NCBI GenBank assembly: GCA_008508345.1
Contig: QNGE01003739.1
Coordinates: 1 to 64,000, forward strand
Length of the DNA stretch: 64,000 bases
Direction of reading: 5' to 3'
Source of the DNA: Paragonimus westermani
Lineage: Eukaryota > Platyhelminthes > Trematoda > Plagiorchiida > Troglotrematidae
The notes below the pieces were generated by a model. It did no database searches. It was not told where the DNA came from and worked only from the letters and a program-made list of their open reading frames with translations. This document shows, piece by piece, positions 11,185 to 25,700 of the stretch (the first letter of the stretch is position 1; the number at the start of each line of letters is the position of its first letter). The translations under genes and the position numbers were made by a program.

Positions 11185-12128
11185 TATCATTTTACCCAAA
11201 CGCCGAACCACGTCTACCTGCGAGTGGTACTTATAGGTTGGTTGGAAAGTTTCACCCAGTACGAAAGCTGTGAACAAACTTGAATGTTCGAGCGATTTCA
11301 ATTAAATCTCAGACTATCCTTCAGTAATCAGTACGTTGCTCCAGATCAGTTAAGTCACTCGAACTACGTAACAAGACAGGCAATTGTGATCAGGTTCTCA
11401 GTTGGGCGGCTATACAGATCACGCCACCCATACCCACATACACTGTTCGAACCATGGCCACATTGGTGCAAGACTGCCAGAATCGTCTGATTTAGAAGGC
11501 GTGTGGTACAATGCGATGTCAGGAGTTGCAGGTTAGTATGACTCATGTCGATGTGAGTCAAAACAACTTGCAACTGAAGGAATTGGAACTAGAAATAGCA
11601 AGTAATGAATGCTAGAAAGCACAGAGCACCTACATTTCCACGAGCTAAAACCATTCAGATAGTCTTCCTGTAAGGTGTATGAAATCGTTTACGGGAATTG
11701 GATTATATTCATACTAACAAAAATGTTACACGTCTTTCGGTGTAGAGCGATCTAACAACTTGATTGAGACATGCGGCCTCGATCGATAACCTTCAAAAAG
11801 GATCATCTGTTTCCTACCATTTACAAGACTCTTTGCTAGAAGCCTACTGGAAATTGATTCGTTCATTCCCCAGTGTGAGATCACTGATACAGTGACCAGC
11901 ATTTTGAAGTCACAATCAACTCAGTCGTATTCCGGCTGTCGATCGGGGCATTTCGAAAGAAAAATGGTTTGAAAACGTTGTTTTCACTGCGAGATTTCAG
12001 TCCAATGTAATCGAAGTTACATGCTCAAACTGAGTTGTAAAACGTATTTTGTGGGTGGAAAACCACTGTAAACGTGTAACCATTTACCATGTTTACACAT
12101 CAGGTTAGGTGCAATCCCAGATACTCAC
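11185..12128. other. Intron-like DNA, nothing recognised
   Basis: Opposed overlapping frames at 11284-11573 show no motif. The next exon ends at 12129. Confidence 0.4.
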
Positions 12129-12344
12129 CAACTGCTAGATCCGCTTCATTCAGATTGGTAGAGCGAATGAACTCGATGGATCGTTGGTATTCCGGGGCGT
12201 CAACAAATACGTCCTCCAAAGATTCGCTCTGATAACCTGGCAGATTCATCTGATATGCGAATTTGAGTCTGTTCTGCAAAATAGCCTCCTCATGCGCGTC
12301 CACAATCGCCCGTGGCACCTGGGTGTCCTGGCATGGGCAATTGA
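12129..12344 (-). CDS. Internal exon (216 nt), unknown domain
   Basis: The acceptor is TTTTCATTCGACAG and the donor is GTGAGTAT. The exon has 2 bases, 71 codons and 1 base (phase 1 on both sides). The reading contains VPRAIVDAHEEAILQNRLKF, AYQMNLPGYQSESLEDVF and APEYQRSIEFIRSTNLNEAD. It is rich in Glu and amphipathic stretches, suggesting helices. It joins 7243-7371 in frame. I do not recognise the family. Its position downstream of the DH exons on the same strand suggests the same RhoGEF gene, but an exon with phase 0 start and phase 1 end is needed to bridge from 38277; the weak 37-nt candidate at 31760-31796 would fit. Confidence 0.65.
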
Positions 12345-15300
12345 CTGTCGAATGAAAACAGAGTACTGTGGTCAATCATGTCATATATGAGGAACCAATG
12401 GAATGACTGTCCTGTGTGCAACTTCGATTTACTTGGGAAGAATTAACCTGGATGCACACAAGTTCGTGTGCTGTCTGCTGGTTGGTCAATTGCTCGGATG
12501 AACGACTGTTTGGCCGACCGAACAGGCCCGTCCGGTTTAAGTGTGTGTATGCGTGAACGCCATGAAGTGCGTTCACAGCTAGCAGACACGATGCGTCTGT
12601 GTTCATCCGCATGTATGCACCTACCTACGTAAGGCTGCACGTACATGACAGCTGGGCTGAAAACTGGCCACGCCAACCACATTATGAAGACGACTGTTGC
12701 TGCGTCAGACAGGAAATACGCTTTCCGTCCATGTTCCCCAGGCGGGTGCGTGGCCCATTCCATAGATTGATCACATCGACGCAAACGTACCTTTCAGGCA
12801 TACGGGACTGCCACCTACAGGTTTCGATCAGCATGTGACTCTCAGATCACAGTGGACGAAAAAAGCGCGACAATTACAAGCAATGGGCAACCACATGGTG
12901 GTTGCACTGTTCTAAAACAGCCTGCCTGACATCAATGAGCAAGCCGAGGTTCAACTTGCGAGTTAGTGTAAACACAGCCTACCTCCGTTTATGTAAAATC
13001 AGTATGCTCACGTAGAGGTGGACGTTCAATACCTGACAGCGACAAATCGATATGCCAGACTCGGTCTGCTTGAGGAAGAAGCTAGCATCTCTATTCGGAC
13101 GGCTATCAGATGCGTGTCAGTGAGTGAACGGTCGCCGTATGCTGTATTGGAAGTGACTCACAAAATTCACGTTATTGCCCATTGATTTCGCAAACTCGAT
13201 GTCATCACTTACTCGAATTTACTAGGTACAACCTCAACCTCATCTTCGATTCATATTCATTACGTAAACACTTGACTCAGGATTGTGACAAGTGACTACA
13301 CTACTCATTACATCCCCGTAATGAATAGGTACACTCTTCAGTTAGAATATAGGCACGTGATTTCCGGCACTTACTCCCCAACTTTCCTAACCGTTCATTT
13401 GGCTCTGCGGAGCTCTTTAGGAGTGTCAGTTATTACCTACTCCATTTCTCAAGGCTGGTGGAAGAAACGGCACGGCTGGTGGTTTCAGCTGATGTGATTT
13501 AACACACATGGATTCGCTTCTCGGTATTGTTCGTCGAGGTGACCGTTGAGTCATGTCCATTTTCTGATCGATTGATGTTCACAAGTACCAGTAATAGCTG
13601 TCATCGCTCCGTTTGACTTTACAAGTTAATATAAGTGTCACACGAAACTTACAATAATGCGAACGGAATGATCAGCATGAATTCGCATGAGAAAAAAAGT
13701 ATTTTCGTTATCAGACTGCTCAGACATCAGTCAGTCGCGTTCAGCATCGGAATATTCTGAACAGACAATACTGTTGGTAAGTGTTCTTGCGATGAGTACA
13801 CTGACATTCTGACTACTGACGGTGTGATACAAACGGGGCAACCCATCCCATCTAGCCGTCTGGACGACAACTGATGCTATAAACTTGCATTGTGCGAGTG
13901 TCCACAGCATTGTTGAGTAGCATACTTCTGAGTCTTTTTCATCTAACTTTCTCTGACGATTTTGCAGTCCGTCAGCCCGCTTTCCACAGTGTGGTCGATC
14001 GGCAAACCCCGAAGCTCTGTCGGTAAAGCTGGTGTGTTCGTTAGAAGTGTACCCGATTAATAGGGGAAAATAGTGCTTGGGTAAACAGGTAGTATTCAGC
14101 AAAGATCCTCTAGTCAATGAAGCAAGCCGAATTAACACCAACGATTTATTTCATTCATTTCAAATGAAGGCGTGCTCGGCGATTTAGACCAACGTGGGAC
14201 CAAGTAACCGTTTAAGCAACAGTTACTCTCAAATTCAACACTCTACCGACATCGCGTTTTGATTGGTGGCTTGAGGGTGTCAAATTCAGTGAAGAGGACC
14301 TCAAGTCCTTTGTAAATCTGTCTAACTATTCGGAAACCAATCGTTGCAAACTCCATACTACACTAGTTTAATAACACTTTGGTGTAAAACGGTATGGATG
14401 AGGATCTTACCGATTACGCAACGAACTCAAAGCTACCCGCGTGTACAAACTACCTCGATATGTGACATGAATCATCACCTATCATAACTATGATCACCTC
14501 AATCTACCTCTGACATCTGATCCCTAATCTCGAAAAGACTATGTGCCATGTTTCAGTTTGCATTACCAGTTAAGGGTAGAGGGGATTTTGAAAGTCGTTA
14601 GACGTATGCAAAGGACCACTCGACGTGTTTGGCTGTGTATGCGGCGTTACACGATTCTATGGGGACCTTATACTACCCAGCGCGTGATTTCTTGGAAAAA
14701 CGTCAACGGGGTGACCCGTAGCGCCAAACTAGCATTGGTGTGACAGGTACATGAATAAGGCTACGCAAAGCTGTCTTAGGTAGAGATTATCATCCATCTG
14801 GTTAATACCTTTCTCTTTCATTCTTACTTGTGACCGTTATTCGTGGATTAGACCCTACAAAATCCCATCGACCTAGGTATGCTGACTGGCAAACACCACT
14901 GTTCCCAACCATCAGAAACAACAAAACCGTTGAAAATCGATTGGAATTTGGGAAGCGGACTGATAAGTCACGGTTGCACTTCAGGCATTTGAGTGAGTGA
15001 CGGAAAGGGTACCCTAAAACGAAGCATGTGGTTCAGTGTAAATATATGTTACCGTCCTTTAGATCGAAAAGACTGAGCTGGTGTAGCATAATGAGATTTA
15101 GTGCAAGTGTAGGCCCTACATATTTGGAATTTCTGAAGTTTTCATGTTGGGACGGACGATTGAAGGAGCCATTGATAAATGATGGTTGAGTGGCCGACTG
15201 AATCTCTTCGAGGACCACAGGAATTATACTTACTGGGACACTCTTAGTGACATCAAGTAGTTTAATTCACTCAGAACAAGTGGTTCTTCAGCTGTATGTC

Positions 15301-18300
15301 TGTCAACTTGCAACAGGTATTCGAGAGCGTAATACAGTTTATATCACGCACACATTTTGGACCCGTCCTGGCTGAGAGCTGCGAATCGCCATGAAAGTTA
15401 ATTGAAAGTCGAAACTACAGCACTCGTCGTAACCAGCAGCATGGTGCATGAGACCACACACAATAAACTCTTGTTTTTCGGTATGATGTAGCCAACCAAG
15501 CCTGAGTGATGTTCACAAACGGCAATCGACAGTAATATGAAGGAAAAATGAGGTGATGACACTGGATAGACTATATATTTTTTAGGCAAGATTACCGGAA
15601 CCGGTCTGGTCAACATTGACGAGCGCACAGTCACTCACACAAGCCCATGGTTGCTCTGCCTGTCAAGAGGTGATCGGCTTAACTCACTACAGTGAACCCT
15701 CAGGAACAAATCTTTCAAGAAGAACAACCCTCATCCAAGAAGCATACTCGTGGGGGTAAGTAGAGATAGTCTTAGACATCTTCATTGAAGGAGCAAACCT
15801 CCCAGACGCATACAAGCACTACATTTGGAGGCATCAAATGAACTCACTCCGTTCTGAAGAGAAACGATGTGGCATATTTACTAGCCTAAGCCCAGCTTAC
15901 TTGCCCAATCACGTCAGGACTGATCGATAATCACCTATGCTGTGAATCCAGAAGGCGGACGATACAAAGGTTGTTTTATTGGAGAAACCAATACACTACT
16001 TAAGCCTCTCAGCGGGACTAGGAACAAAAACACTCATTTACACACCGCACTCTTCTGAGGACGCTCCAGTCGCTTCAGACACCATTTCTCAGTTCCGTCA
16101 TGTAGCGACAGCCATTAAATGTCATTCTGCCTTCCAACGATCCTCCCCATATCTCTCCCGTATTTATCCGGCGATCATTTCGATCCATGCGGCTACTGAA
16201 TAATGGTGTGAGTAGTATGGTGCGACCGTCTATCTTCACTACACCTAACTCTGTTCGCGATCATTGCCCACACAGCTATCTGGCAAAACTACATATGTTT
16301 TTTACGCAATTAAAAACAGTCTGAGCGTTATCCAACTGTAGTTTTGTTCCATGAACTAGGCCAAGTCAGTGACCATCAAATAATTGCTGGGTAGATGCCA
16401 GAGGTGATCTACACGATCCCTTGTGAATAAAAGTGCACAGAAGAGATTAGAAAGATCGTTTCGAATATTGAACGGTGACAGCAACATACTAAAGGAAAAA
16501 CCCCTCAGACAGGATAGAGAAACAAACAAACCGCGGATGATTGATTTTTGGAGCTTCTGAACAAAAGAACTAACTGAACAGTCTTTCGTAAAACATCTGC
16601 ACTCATGCTGACCTTCCCAACTTGGTATGTCATGCATTGAAAACATCGATTATAACGTCGTTTTGTTAATCGAGGATCATTACGTTTAACTCAATGTAAT
16701 ATGGATCTTGTCTAGAGATGTGTAGCCTGACGTTATCAGATCCCAGTCACGCCCTCATGCTGCAGGAAACGTTAGTTGATGCGACATATTTGCCCTCGAT
16801 TTTGTGGTCAAAACTAGTTGTATATATTACTACCACCACTGTCTGCTTAGATATGTGATCATTCAGCATGACATGATGATTACGTAATCACCACTGGAAA
16901 CTGCAAACTGAGACTACTGACTAACACACGTTCGTTCTGAGTATCTAGCTTATTATATTATACTGTACAGAGAAATCACGATGAGACCCCGACGTTACTC
17001 ATCCTCATGGTTCTAGAATAAGCTGTTCTGACGAACTAACATAATCCAACCTATTGTCTACCGCTCGTATTGGCCGAACTGGATTGGGTTGAACTTCTTC
17101 ACCCCTCATGAACTCATAGGAATGTGTATTGGCGAAACATGTACTGCAACCGGTTCTGAGCATGAAGGGCAATGGTTCCGTGTTTTGGTTGTGAGTCTGT
17201 TGCTCAGAACCTAGCTTGAGTTGGCAAGCATCGAGCGAGTGTGGTTAGTTCAGATAATCTGAATTAGCGCCCAAATCATCCTCTGAAAAGATCATGTTTT
17301 TAACTGGGAACAAAATTGACCGTAGAAGGAAAACAATTTTCAGATTGATCTAGTAGTGGCCAGAATGCGGCCTGTGACTTCTCTGGAGTGATCTCAAGTC
17401 AACAGCAATTGACCTGGAAAACTAGTTCCGTAGGATTTTGTTCAGGTATTTTTAAGTAGTGTATAATCAAATGGTCTAGCACACACAATAACCATCATTG
17501 TATGATTGCTATGTCATTGGACCGACATTGACTAGTACGACGTAGACGGGAGGATATTTTGAAAATAGTTCACCGTTGAGTCTGTCACAAATGATTCACA
17601 GTAGTCTTGCTGATAAGATCTACGAATTTTCTTTCATAAAGGGTTGGGCGTAATTCACTTTCATCCAGAGTCTGTCAGCCTAGGATGTGGAAATGGTGCA
17701 TAGAAGACCATTTAAAATCGCCGGTAAAAATTGCCCAAAGCCTACGTCACATGCAAGCATTATGTCAGCTCTGTAAGCTAGACAGCGCACGTTGAATAGG
17801 CGCCGAATAGATTCTGGGGCAGTTATTGTGACTCTCTACTTGTTGAAATATGTTTTATTGGATTGGTTCACATAAAGGTGTGCGATTAGGACCATACAGA
17901 GTCCGAAGATTTTGCCCTCAATACAAGGTAGTGGCGTGCAACGAGACTAATGATGGCGTGACCGATTGGCACTACGGATAGTGTAATCTTGAATACGACG
18001 GCGGTTCATGACTAGGGGATCATCAATCCATTTACAAAGAAAAACTGGAGGAGGTGGGCTGATGAAAGTTGACCCGATTTTTCCTTGATTCTGTCCTCTT
18101 GTTTGCTTTCCGTTCCACCTACTCTACACTTCAACTATTCGCTACTTCAGTTAGTTTGTCAAGTTACATTTCACTTGTAACCTCTGTCTATCAAGAACGA
18201 TCGAAAGATGTGTTGTCTTTATTTTGCGACAATTGGGAGAATTTGTTTAATTTCGGGTGATTATGTAATCTCAAACAATTAGAAGTCTAGTAGGCGCTTG

Positions 18301-19673
18301 TTGAGTAACACCGTTCATATGAAGATCCGAATAATGGTACCTTGTTTTCTACAAGTTTTTCGCTTAGAACTGTGGAGTGACTTGAGTCTATCTGATGCCG
18401 ATGTGTGTATTAGCCGAATGTAAAATTCGTATGATAAAAACACTCTTGAATATAATGTGTGCCTAGTATACAACCCGTGAATACACCAGCACGGCCCTAA
18501 TTTCTCTCATTGTACATCCGTACGTGAATGACACTCCGCTGTTGTGGTCTCATTCCACTTTGGATCCAAGTCAGTTAACCTATCACGCCTTACACGATGT
18601 GGGAAAGAATCACTCGAAAGACGTCACAACATTCAGTTTGATGACATAAATGGCAGCTGACTGCCACAGGCTTTCGCGTAACTCACTCAGCCATATTATG
18701 CATGCCAAAGCTATTGGAACGCATCGTTCATTAAATAACTGTAATGTTCAATCAGATCAATAAAGATAAGTGATGTTGCAAATGCGGTGTTAACAAAGCA
18801 TTGTAGGGGTATTTCAAAAGTGCTTACTCAAAGCCATGAGTGTGCAGCAAACATCTTCGATCCATGCATCCAGATTGAGACGATTGGGGCAATGTATCCT
18901 TATCACAGACTTAATCGGTTCAGCCACTGAAATATCCCAAACGTCGAACCACGGTGATTGGTGAGTCGTCGACTGCGAAGCGCCCAGACGCAAGTTCTCC
19001 AGCTAGCAAATTAAGACAAGCAATACAGGTCACGAATGAATGAATTAACGAATATCGACCGGAAGATGTGAATATTCCGGTGGTGTCAACATTATAATGC
19101 ACGATCGGCGGTTCTCTAAAGTTACTCAACGGTTTTCTCATTGACTGTTCACATCACACTGATTTGTTGCACTCATAATGTTGGATTCAATCGTACTAAA
19201 TCGCTAACAAAAACTCCATGGAGGTGGTCTGTTAGACAACCGCAGACACAAACGCCCCTTGTCTACGGCATCAGTCTCACTCATTTACTGACCATCAGAT
19301 CCAACCACTCACTTTAAATACAACGCATTCTGATGTAACCACGGTAAACACATGTGACTTTTGTTCCTTTGCTAATGCAGTTTCAATCACCACAATGTCT
19401 AGACGGCCGAAACGCATTCACCGGAGCCTAGTCGACTGGACGGCATCAATCCATCTTGTATACATAACAATCGTTTAGGCAGACTACTTGTTTTCATTAA
19501 TATTGTTAAAGTAAGTACGACTGACGTACTCACCAGGCTGTCATCTCTCATTATTGTTTGGTATCGTGACTTTGAATAGAACACTCACACTGATATTACA
19601 CGATTTATGCTCCAGCAGACTTTGCCATATCTCTACTCGTGTTTACTTCAGACGAGTCAAATACTTAGAAGCT
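12345..19673. other. Long intron-like stretch, no gene recognised
   Basis: Open frames on both strands (for example minus 13731-14141) overlap one another and show no conserved motif or paired splice borders. A 23-nt text, 'aacaccactgttcccaacca' plus 'tca', at about 14892-14914 recurs near 34219-34239, suggesting fragments of one old repeat. Confidence 0.35.
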
Positions 19674-19699
19674 CCACCACCACCACCACCACCACCACC

Positions 19700-19752
<53 letters not shown>

Positions 19753-19753
19753 C
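19674..19753. repeat. Compound (CCA)n-(ACA)n microsatellite
   Basis: About 14 CCA repeats run straight into about 13 CAA repeats. Long frames through it on both strands encode runs of Pro, Thr, Asn, Leu or Val and are not genes. Confidence 0.95.
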
Positions 19754-22700
19754 TGGAATACAAAAAGTTCAAGGTTTAAAAACGACTCGGTTGCTTCCAC
19801 GATAACATCAAGGTCGAAAACGATAGTTTCACAGCTGCCGTTCAAAGGAGCCAACGTGTGTCAATTAGTTGTGCAACACCTGAATTCAGCGGTTGTCTTC
19901 ACATTCTTTGCCTCAGGGCTGATAGTCGCACACCGAATGTTCGGAATGCCCACGTTCCTGGTCAAACAACTGACGTCTTAATTCACCAAATCGCGCATAA
20001 TCTATGAATAGAAACGTGTTGGCAGAGTTGAGCGCCAGTTTGGAACCAGGATTATCGAAACCTTACATAGAGAGGTTCAAAAAACGGCAAACTGACTCAA
20101 GACGCGTGAAAGGAACCATCGTCATCGATCGTCAAACATCGCTCGATGATTCCAAATGTGACTGACTCATCCAAGTCATTTGGTGTTTTGCCTTCAATTC
20201 ACTTCAAACGCTTGCTATTGCATACCGAAGCAACTGTAATCAGATACCACCACATCTTTTCCTGCGTGTAAAAAGGATTGTTTGCCACGCTGATGGTATT
20301 GTAATAGAAACCATACTGCGTTTAAACTTCCTTGTGTGGTTTGGAATTTAATACCTCTAACTCGTCTCCAGCAAACGAAAGTAGTGATTCAGCGAAATCT
20401 GCTTGAGAATAAAGCATTTCATGTCGGTGTTTTGCCTGTCCCATTACAATCCATTGTAATTAAAATGCATTTCTCTTACTCACGATTTAAAGCAAAATTA
20501 CTATCTGCCTTGTTGCTGTGCCCGTTAAATAATTATAGAGGGCCTAGTGTTTCCAATAACGAATAACATCGTTTTTTGGACACACTTCCAACTGTTCAGC
20601 TGGGCTGCCGTTTGCTTCCCAAAGAAACACACTGGATATTAAGTATGAAATCAGCCGCATCGCTTTAGACGGATTCAGTAGCTAAGGTACACGCTACCAG
20701 AAAGTTTTATTCACTTTGAGCACTGGTATTATCACAGTTCCATACGGAACAGTAAATCTAAACTTCGTAAAATTTTGAACCCATAATTAAACAGTCCTGT
20801 CCGTTCCTATACCCGACCAGCAGGGTCGCTCCATTCTGCGGAATATTCTCACGCAGGCTTCATACCAGTTCAGATAAAACAACCTACACGCTGAAAAATT
20901 ATGCGGGCTTGGTACACAGAGTGAAGGCAACTTTCTCTACCCAAAGCAGGCACAGCCGTCACATGATGACCTGAATACCGGACAGATCCTACTGTCACTT
21001 GCATTCACATGACGGCAATTCGCGTGCTAGCCCAGCATATCCAGACCATGTAAACATCTGCGTTGGTGGCGTATCATAAACGCTGTCCGCCGTTGGCCCA
21101 TGGCTTTATGAGCTCTGGTGTGTGGGGGAAGAGTCGGTCGAATCGGTAGGAAATCCTGGTCATTGTGCATCAGTCACCCATGCTTTGGGCGTGGGTTCAT
21201 ATTGCTTCCCGAGCCTAGTGTGTTAGAACCTCAAGCTTAGGTTCTATTCGCAGAGTATGCAGGCGAGTTTAGTTGCACCCGTCGCAGATTGTTCCATATC
21301 GTGTTTACCCTAAAACGAACCTCATGTTTCTGTAACTTCAAACAAATTATAGTCCATAGACTGGTTTACTAGTTTACTTATTTTTATGACGTATATAACA
21401 CGTGGATGAATGGGGCAACACGCTTTTACAATGCACAAAAGTTTAGGTCCAAATGATTGAGTATGATCTCATACCAAAGACTGGGTAGCGTAGGCGAGTT
21501 GGATGAACATTATGAAAGGTGGATCGAACGTGACTTTCTGTTTCAGGTGGTTTCGTTCGGACAATGAGACACAGATCACTTTTTCCAGATATTGATTGTT
21601 AATGGAAAGTTCACGGGCTGTCCGTGACACTGGGACTGAAATTTGTTTACGTAGGCGTGATACTTGAATGATGATTTGCCTGCTAGCGGTCTCTGGATAA
21701 TTTACCATGGCTTCTATCGTTAGTAAGCTGTTCTACACACCTGTGGACCATTAATTTGAAGAACACTGAGGACTGTTCATTCGAAGTATAATGGTGGTGA
21801 CATCAACTTCACACCAATTCCTTTCGCAAATGTTCGTCTTTCCAGACTCCTACATTCGAGAACTTACAGGTATAATGGATGACAGGTCCTACCTAGTTGA
21901 GAACTTCTAGCCGAGGAAGAATGGAGCAATTCCACCTAGTCTGCTTGCTAAACGATCAGGTTGTGGCTGGGCGTTGGGATACGATAAATCGGTTTTGCTT
22001 ATATTGAAGTTATTGGCGTTGTGTTGTAATCTGACGATAGCAGTACGCATGTCTGGTGTTGCGCTTCCAAATGGACTGGCTGAATTGATTATCTGTATAT
22101 GATGGTTCATGTGTGGGCTGGCACGTTAGTAACGTGTTTTAAGTGAGTAAATGAGGAGAGTGAATTTTTAGTTTTACAAAGGTGTCTTCGATTACTTTAA
22201 AGATACGTGAGCTGTAAAGGAGATAAGATGCAAAAAGAATCACGTCAGAAAGTGATGAACGAAGTTTGTTGCCACTAACCAAAACGAAATCGTCAACGAT
22301 AGCTCAACGGTGTATCACACAAACGGTGGATGGTGAGGTTCGTGAGAATGTGTGACAAAGCCACTCATTTTCCTCTGGGACAGCACAACCGAGTAAGCAA
22401 TTTCAGAGTAAGAGACAACTTGGCATTAAAAATGATTTTAATTCGATGGAACACAGTTGGGGTTGGTTGGGTTGGTATTGAATTTCCATTCCACCTGGAA
22501 TTTATGTTAACCGATATATGGAGTCGAATATTTCGATATTGTACTGAAATTCATATGAAATGTGTAAATTAATTCAATTTCTCAAAAACAACAAAAATAG
22601 GTTACTACGGTAACACGAGTTCAAGAAGTTGTGAGTTTGTTAACCGGATTGTTGACCTTCTTTCATTTCAGTTGAAAACAAAGAAAGCTTTTAGGTTTAA

Positions 22701-25700
22701 TTGACACAGTTGCGGCAACTTCGTACGATTGTCCTTTCGGGCCATATTTCGATTTTCAGTCAACCTGACTTCACTGGCAATTACTCCCGGATTGTCTAAG
22801 AAATGGAGCATACCATGTAGCACAAGATAGCGCTCACCTTCACATAATCTGGTTTCGATTCAATGTGGCTTTTATGCAACAATGTCTTTTTCTGAATGTT
22901 GCAAATCGTCGACGAGGCTAAACCGGAACCTTTCGTCTCGCACGACGTCTGGGACAACTAAGGTATCGTTATCATCCTGCTCGTGGTGACGAGGGTGTAA
23001 AGCAACGCCGGCGTAGACATTGCGATTGGTAAACGGTGTTGGAGTAGGATCGTCAGTTGCTTCACAGTAATATGGATTAAAACTTTACGATATCCGGCTG
23101 GCCGACACCAGATGGAAGTGGCGACCGAGTGTTCGGTCGCTCGAAACAACTTTCATGTCTGGTCACACACCTAGGCAGAACGATTTGGGACGTCTCATTG
23201 TATTGGTAGACACGCTATCCAGTTAGATCTTTAGTCAACAAATTTATGTTAAGTTGGCCGTGGCATTTGCCTGCTTCAGAGAGAGGCTGTTGGAGGTTAC
23301 TGCAATCACCACATGGACAGACAACGTTATCGATCGTACATGCGTTGACCCTGGTTGTGTTGGCATAGAGCAATGTGTGTTCTCGCTCTGGCTTGACGTG
23401 TGGTCGAGTGCACGATGCATGCGATGTTGGCATTCGGACATCAACTGACCTGAATCTCAGGGAATCTTTGTTCTCCCTGTTCTCTGGGCGGGTTAGAAAT
23501 ATATCAGAAGCCTCTTGGATGAGTTCTGCCGTGTTTGGCCACATCAAATGCTCATCTGTGCAGTGACATTGTTATAAAAATTGCATGGCATTGGAAGGCC
23601 GTGATCCTTACTGGAATCACTTCCATAATTGTTTCATCACATTCACCATAGTATTTCAAGTTATTTTTGTGTTGCTGCCAATTTCATGAAACCTGAGCAG
23701 TGCAGTCCTATTTCGAGTCATCTGGAACCAGAAAGGGTGAAAGTTACTGTGGTGGTGTGTGCACAGAAACGACCCACGTGCTTTTGTTATTCTGGCCCAA
23801 ACTTTTGTCCCGTTTTTGCCATGGCATATACCGCGAAGCGTCTTTAAGCCTTGAGGCAAAATTCAGGGTGAATATGATGCGGTTACCACCTAAACCAACT
23901 TATGCTATGACCAAATGGTAACATTGCGTCTTAACCGTAAAAGCTGGTTGGTCTGAGAAATAGAATATTAAACGGAATCCATTACAGGTTATTTGAAAAT
24001 GTAGAACGACGAGTGAACACTATTTTACACGGCTGAAGTGCACCAGCATCCGTTAGCAGTAGTGCATCGTTATTTGCCTTTATAATGCGCCACACATAGT
24101 GCATATACACGTTTCGATAGTCGATTCGAGTCCCCCGACTTCATGGCTCGAAGACCAGTCATTCAGTTGCCGTGTGTAGGATGCATGCTACACCATTCAT
24201 AGGCGAAGATGAATGTTCCATAACAATTAGGTTTTCGACTACTCAATGGAAATTGCGCTTAGCCCTAAGGATGCATCACCAGCTTCAAGAATGGTAGTAA
24301 TGTCTGTTCCCATTGATTTGCAGCACTCGAAATTTGTTCATTATCCGGTTATTTCACACGGAACTTACTGAAAATACTCAACACTGGAGGAGAAACTGGA
24401 AGCTATTTAGTTAGGTAGCGGTGATAACTTGACGTTGTAGTTAACTGGCTGAATGTGTGGTTGCTGCCGGTCTTAGAAAGCAGGAGGGCAACTAAGAGTC
24501 AGCGGTACGCACGGGTAATGAGAAATTCGGCATGCACAATGAAAATTGTACTAAAGTTCATCCAAGTAGATAGCTCAGTAACCAGCATATAACAGTTACA
24601 GAGCAGTTAACATATAGCCTTTCACATTCCGATAGACGTTAACACCAACCTATACTCTTTAGCTGAAAAAAACAATTGAGACAGTGTTAGCATTAATCGA
24701 GTCTCATTTGCCGGTACTGAGAGCAAACACGACAAGGGTGGATTGATTTTCTACACATTCATAAACAGTTTTGTGCTGCGGGACGGTAAGCAGAACGGTA
24801 TGAGGTATTCAAAGAGAAGGATAATGATCCCGTTTGTCAGCTGCTTGAACAGTGAAACTCTGAGAAGATCAAGATTCCGGGTGTTTTGGGAGGGACCTAT
24901 TTCATTTTTGAAGCAAAGCGCAGACCCAACCGAATGGTCTGGTTGAAAGAAGAGATTGTCGTCGCTCGGCTGAAGCAGTCTAGCCGTAAAATAAATTTGA
25001 AATGTTCAAATGTTCACTACTAACGTTTTATAAATAGCGTGATACTCTATGCAGAATATTTTTATTTTTGGGGAAATCCAATTGTGAACAATGTCGGTTT
25101 TCGCTTCATTCACACCCGATAGAGAATCAGCATGCCAGAACGCGACACATGTGCACCAGTTAAAGTTTGAAGGTAGCTTCGTTCATCCATTCTGTTTCTC
25201 TCACTGGTCTGAATCCGGCAACAGCCTTAACTCACCGTAATTCTCCTGTATTTGAAATAATTAAATCTGCCATATTACTTGTTGTTATCAAGCTCATAAT
25301 TTCAAGCTAAATACAAGTAATCGGGAACTGTGATAAACTTTCTTTTTGACGTACTATTTTAGTTGACTTACTTTGAATTCCCACGCCATATTCCAGAGTT
25401 GTGATCCATCTGGTCGCGAGGAAGCAGACAGGAAAACTAAGTGGTTTGGGAGCAAGACCAGGCGTCCAGATTGTGTGTTGGATTCATCCGGTTCAAGAGT
25501 ATTTCTCACGTTTGTTTGTAAGTCCGTCTGAGGAGAGAGTTATAAAACGGTTTACATACGAAATGGACAACAGCGTTATTTACATCTCTTTACTTGAACA
25601 GTTCATGGACGATATAATGAGCAATCAAATTGCAGATCGCACCGTAGGACGATGAGGTATGTGTGAATCGAAACTAAGGATAAACCTTTTACTCGTGATG

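Noticed and set aside
19554..19981. Frames coding for runs of Pro/Thr, Thr/Asn or Leu/Val
   Set aside because: Translation of the (CCA)n-(ACA)n microsatellite in several frames and both strands.
23215..23547. 110-codon minus-strand frame
   Set aside because: Four other frames over the same bases are also open on both strands, and no domain or clear splice pair is seen.
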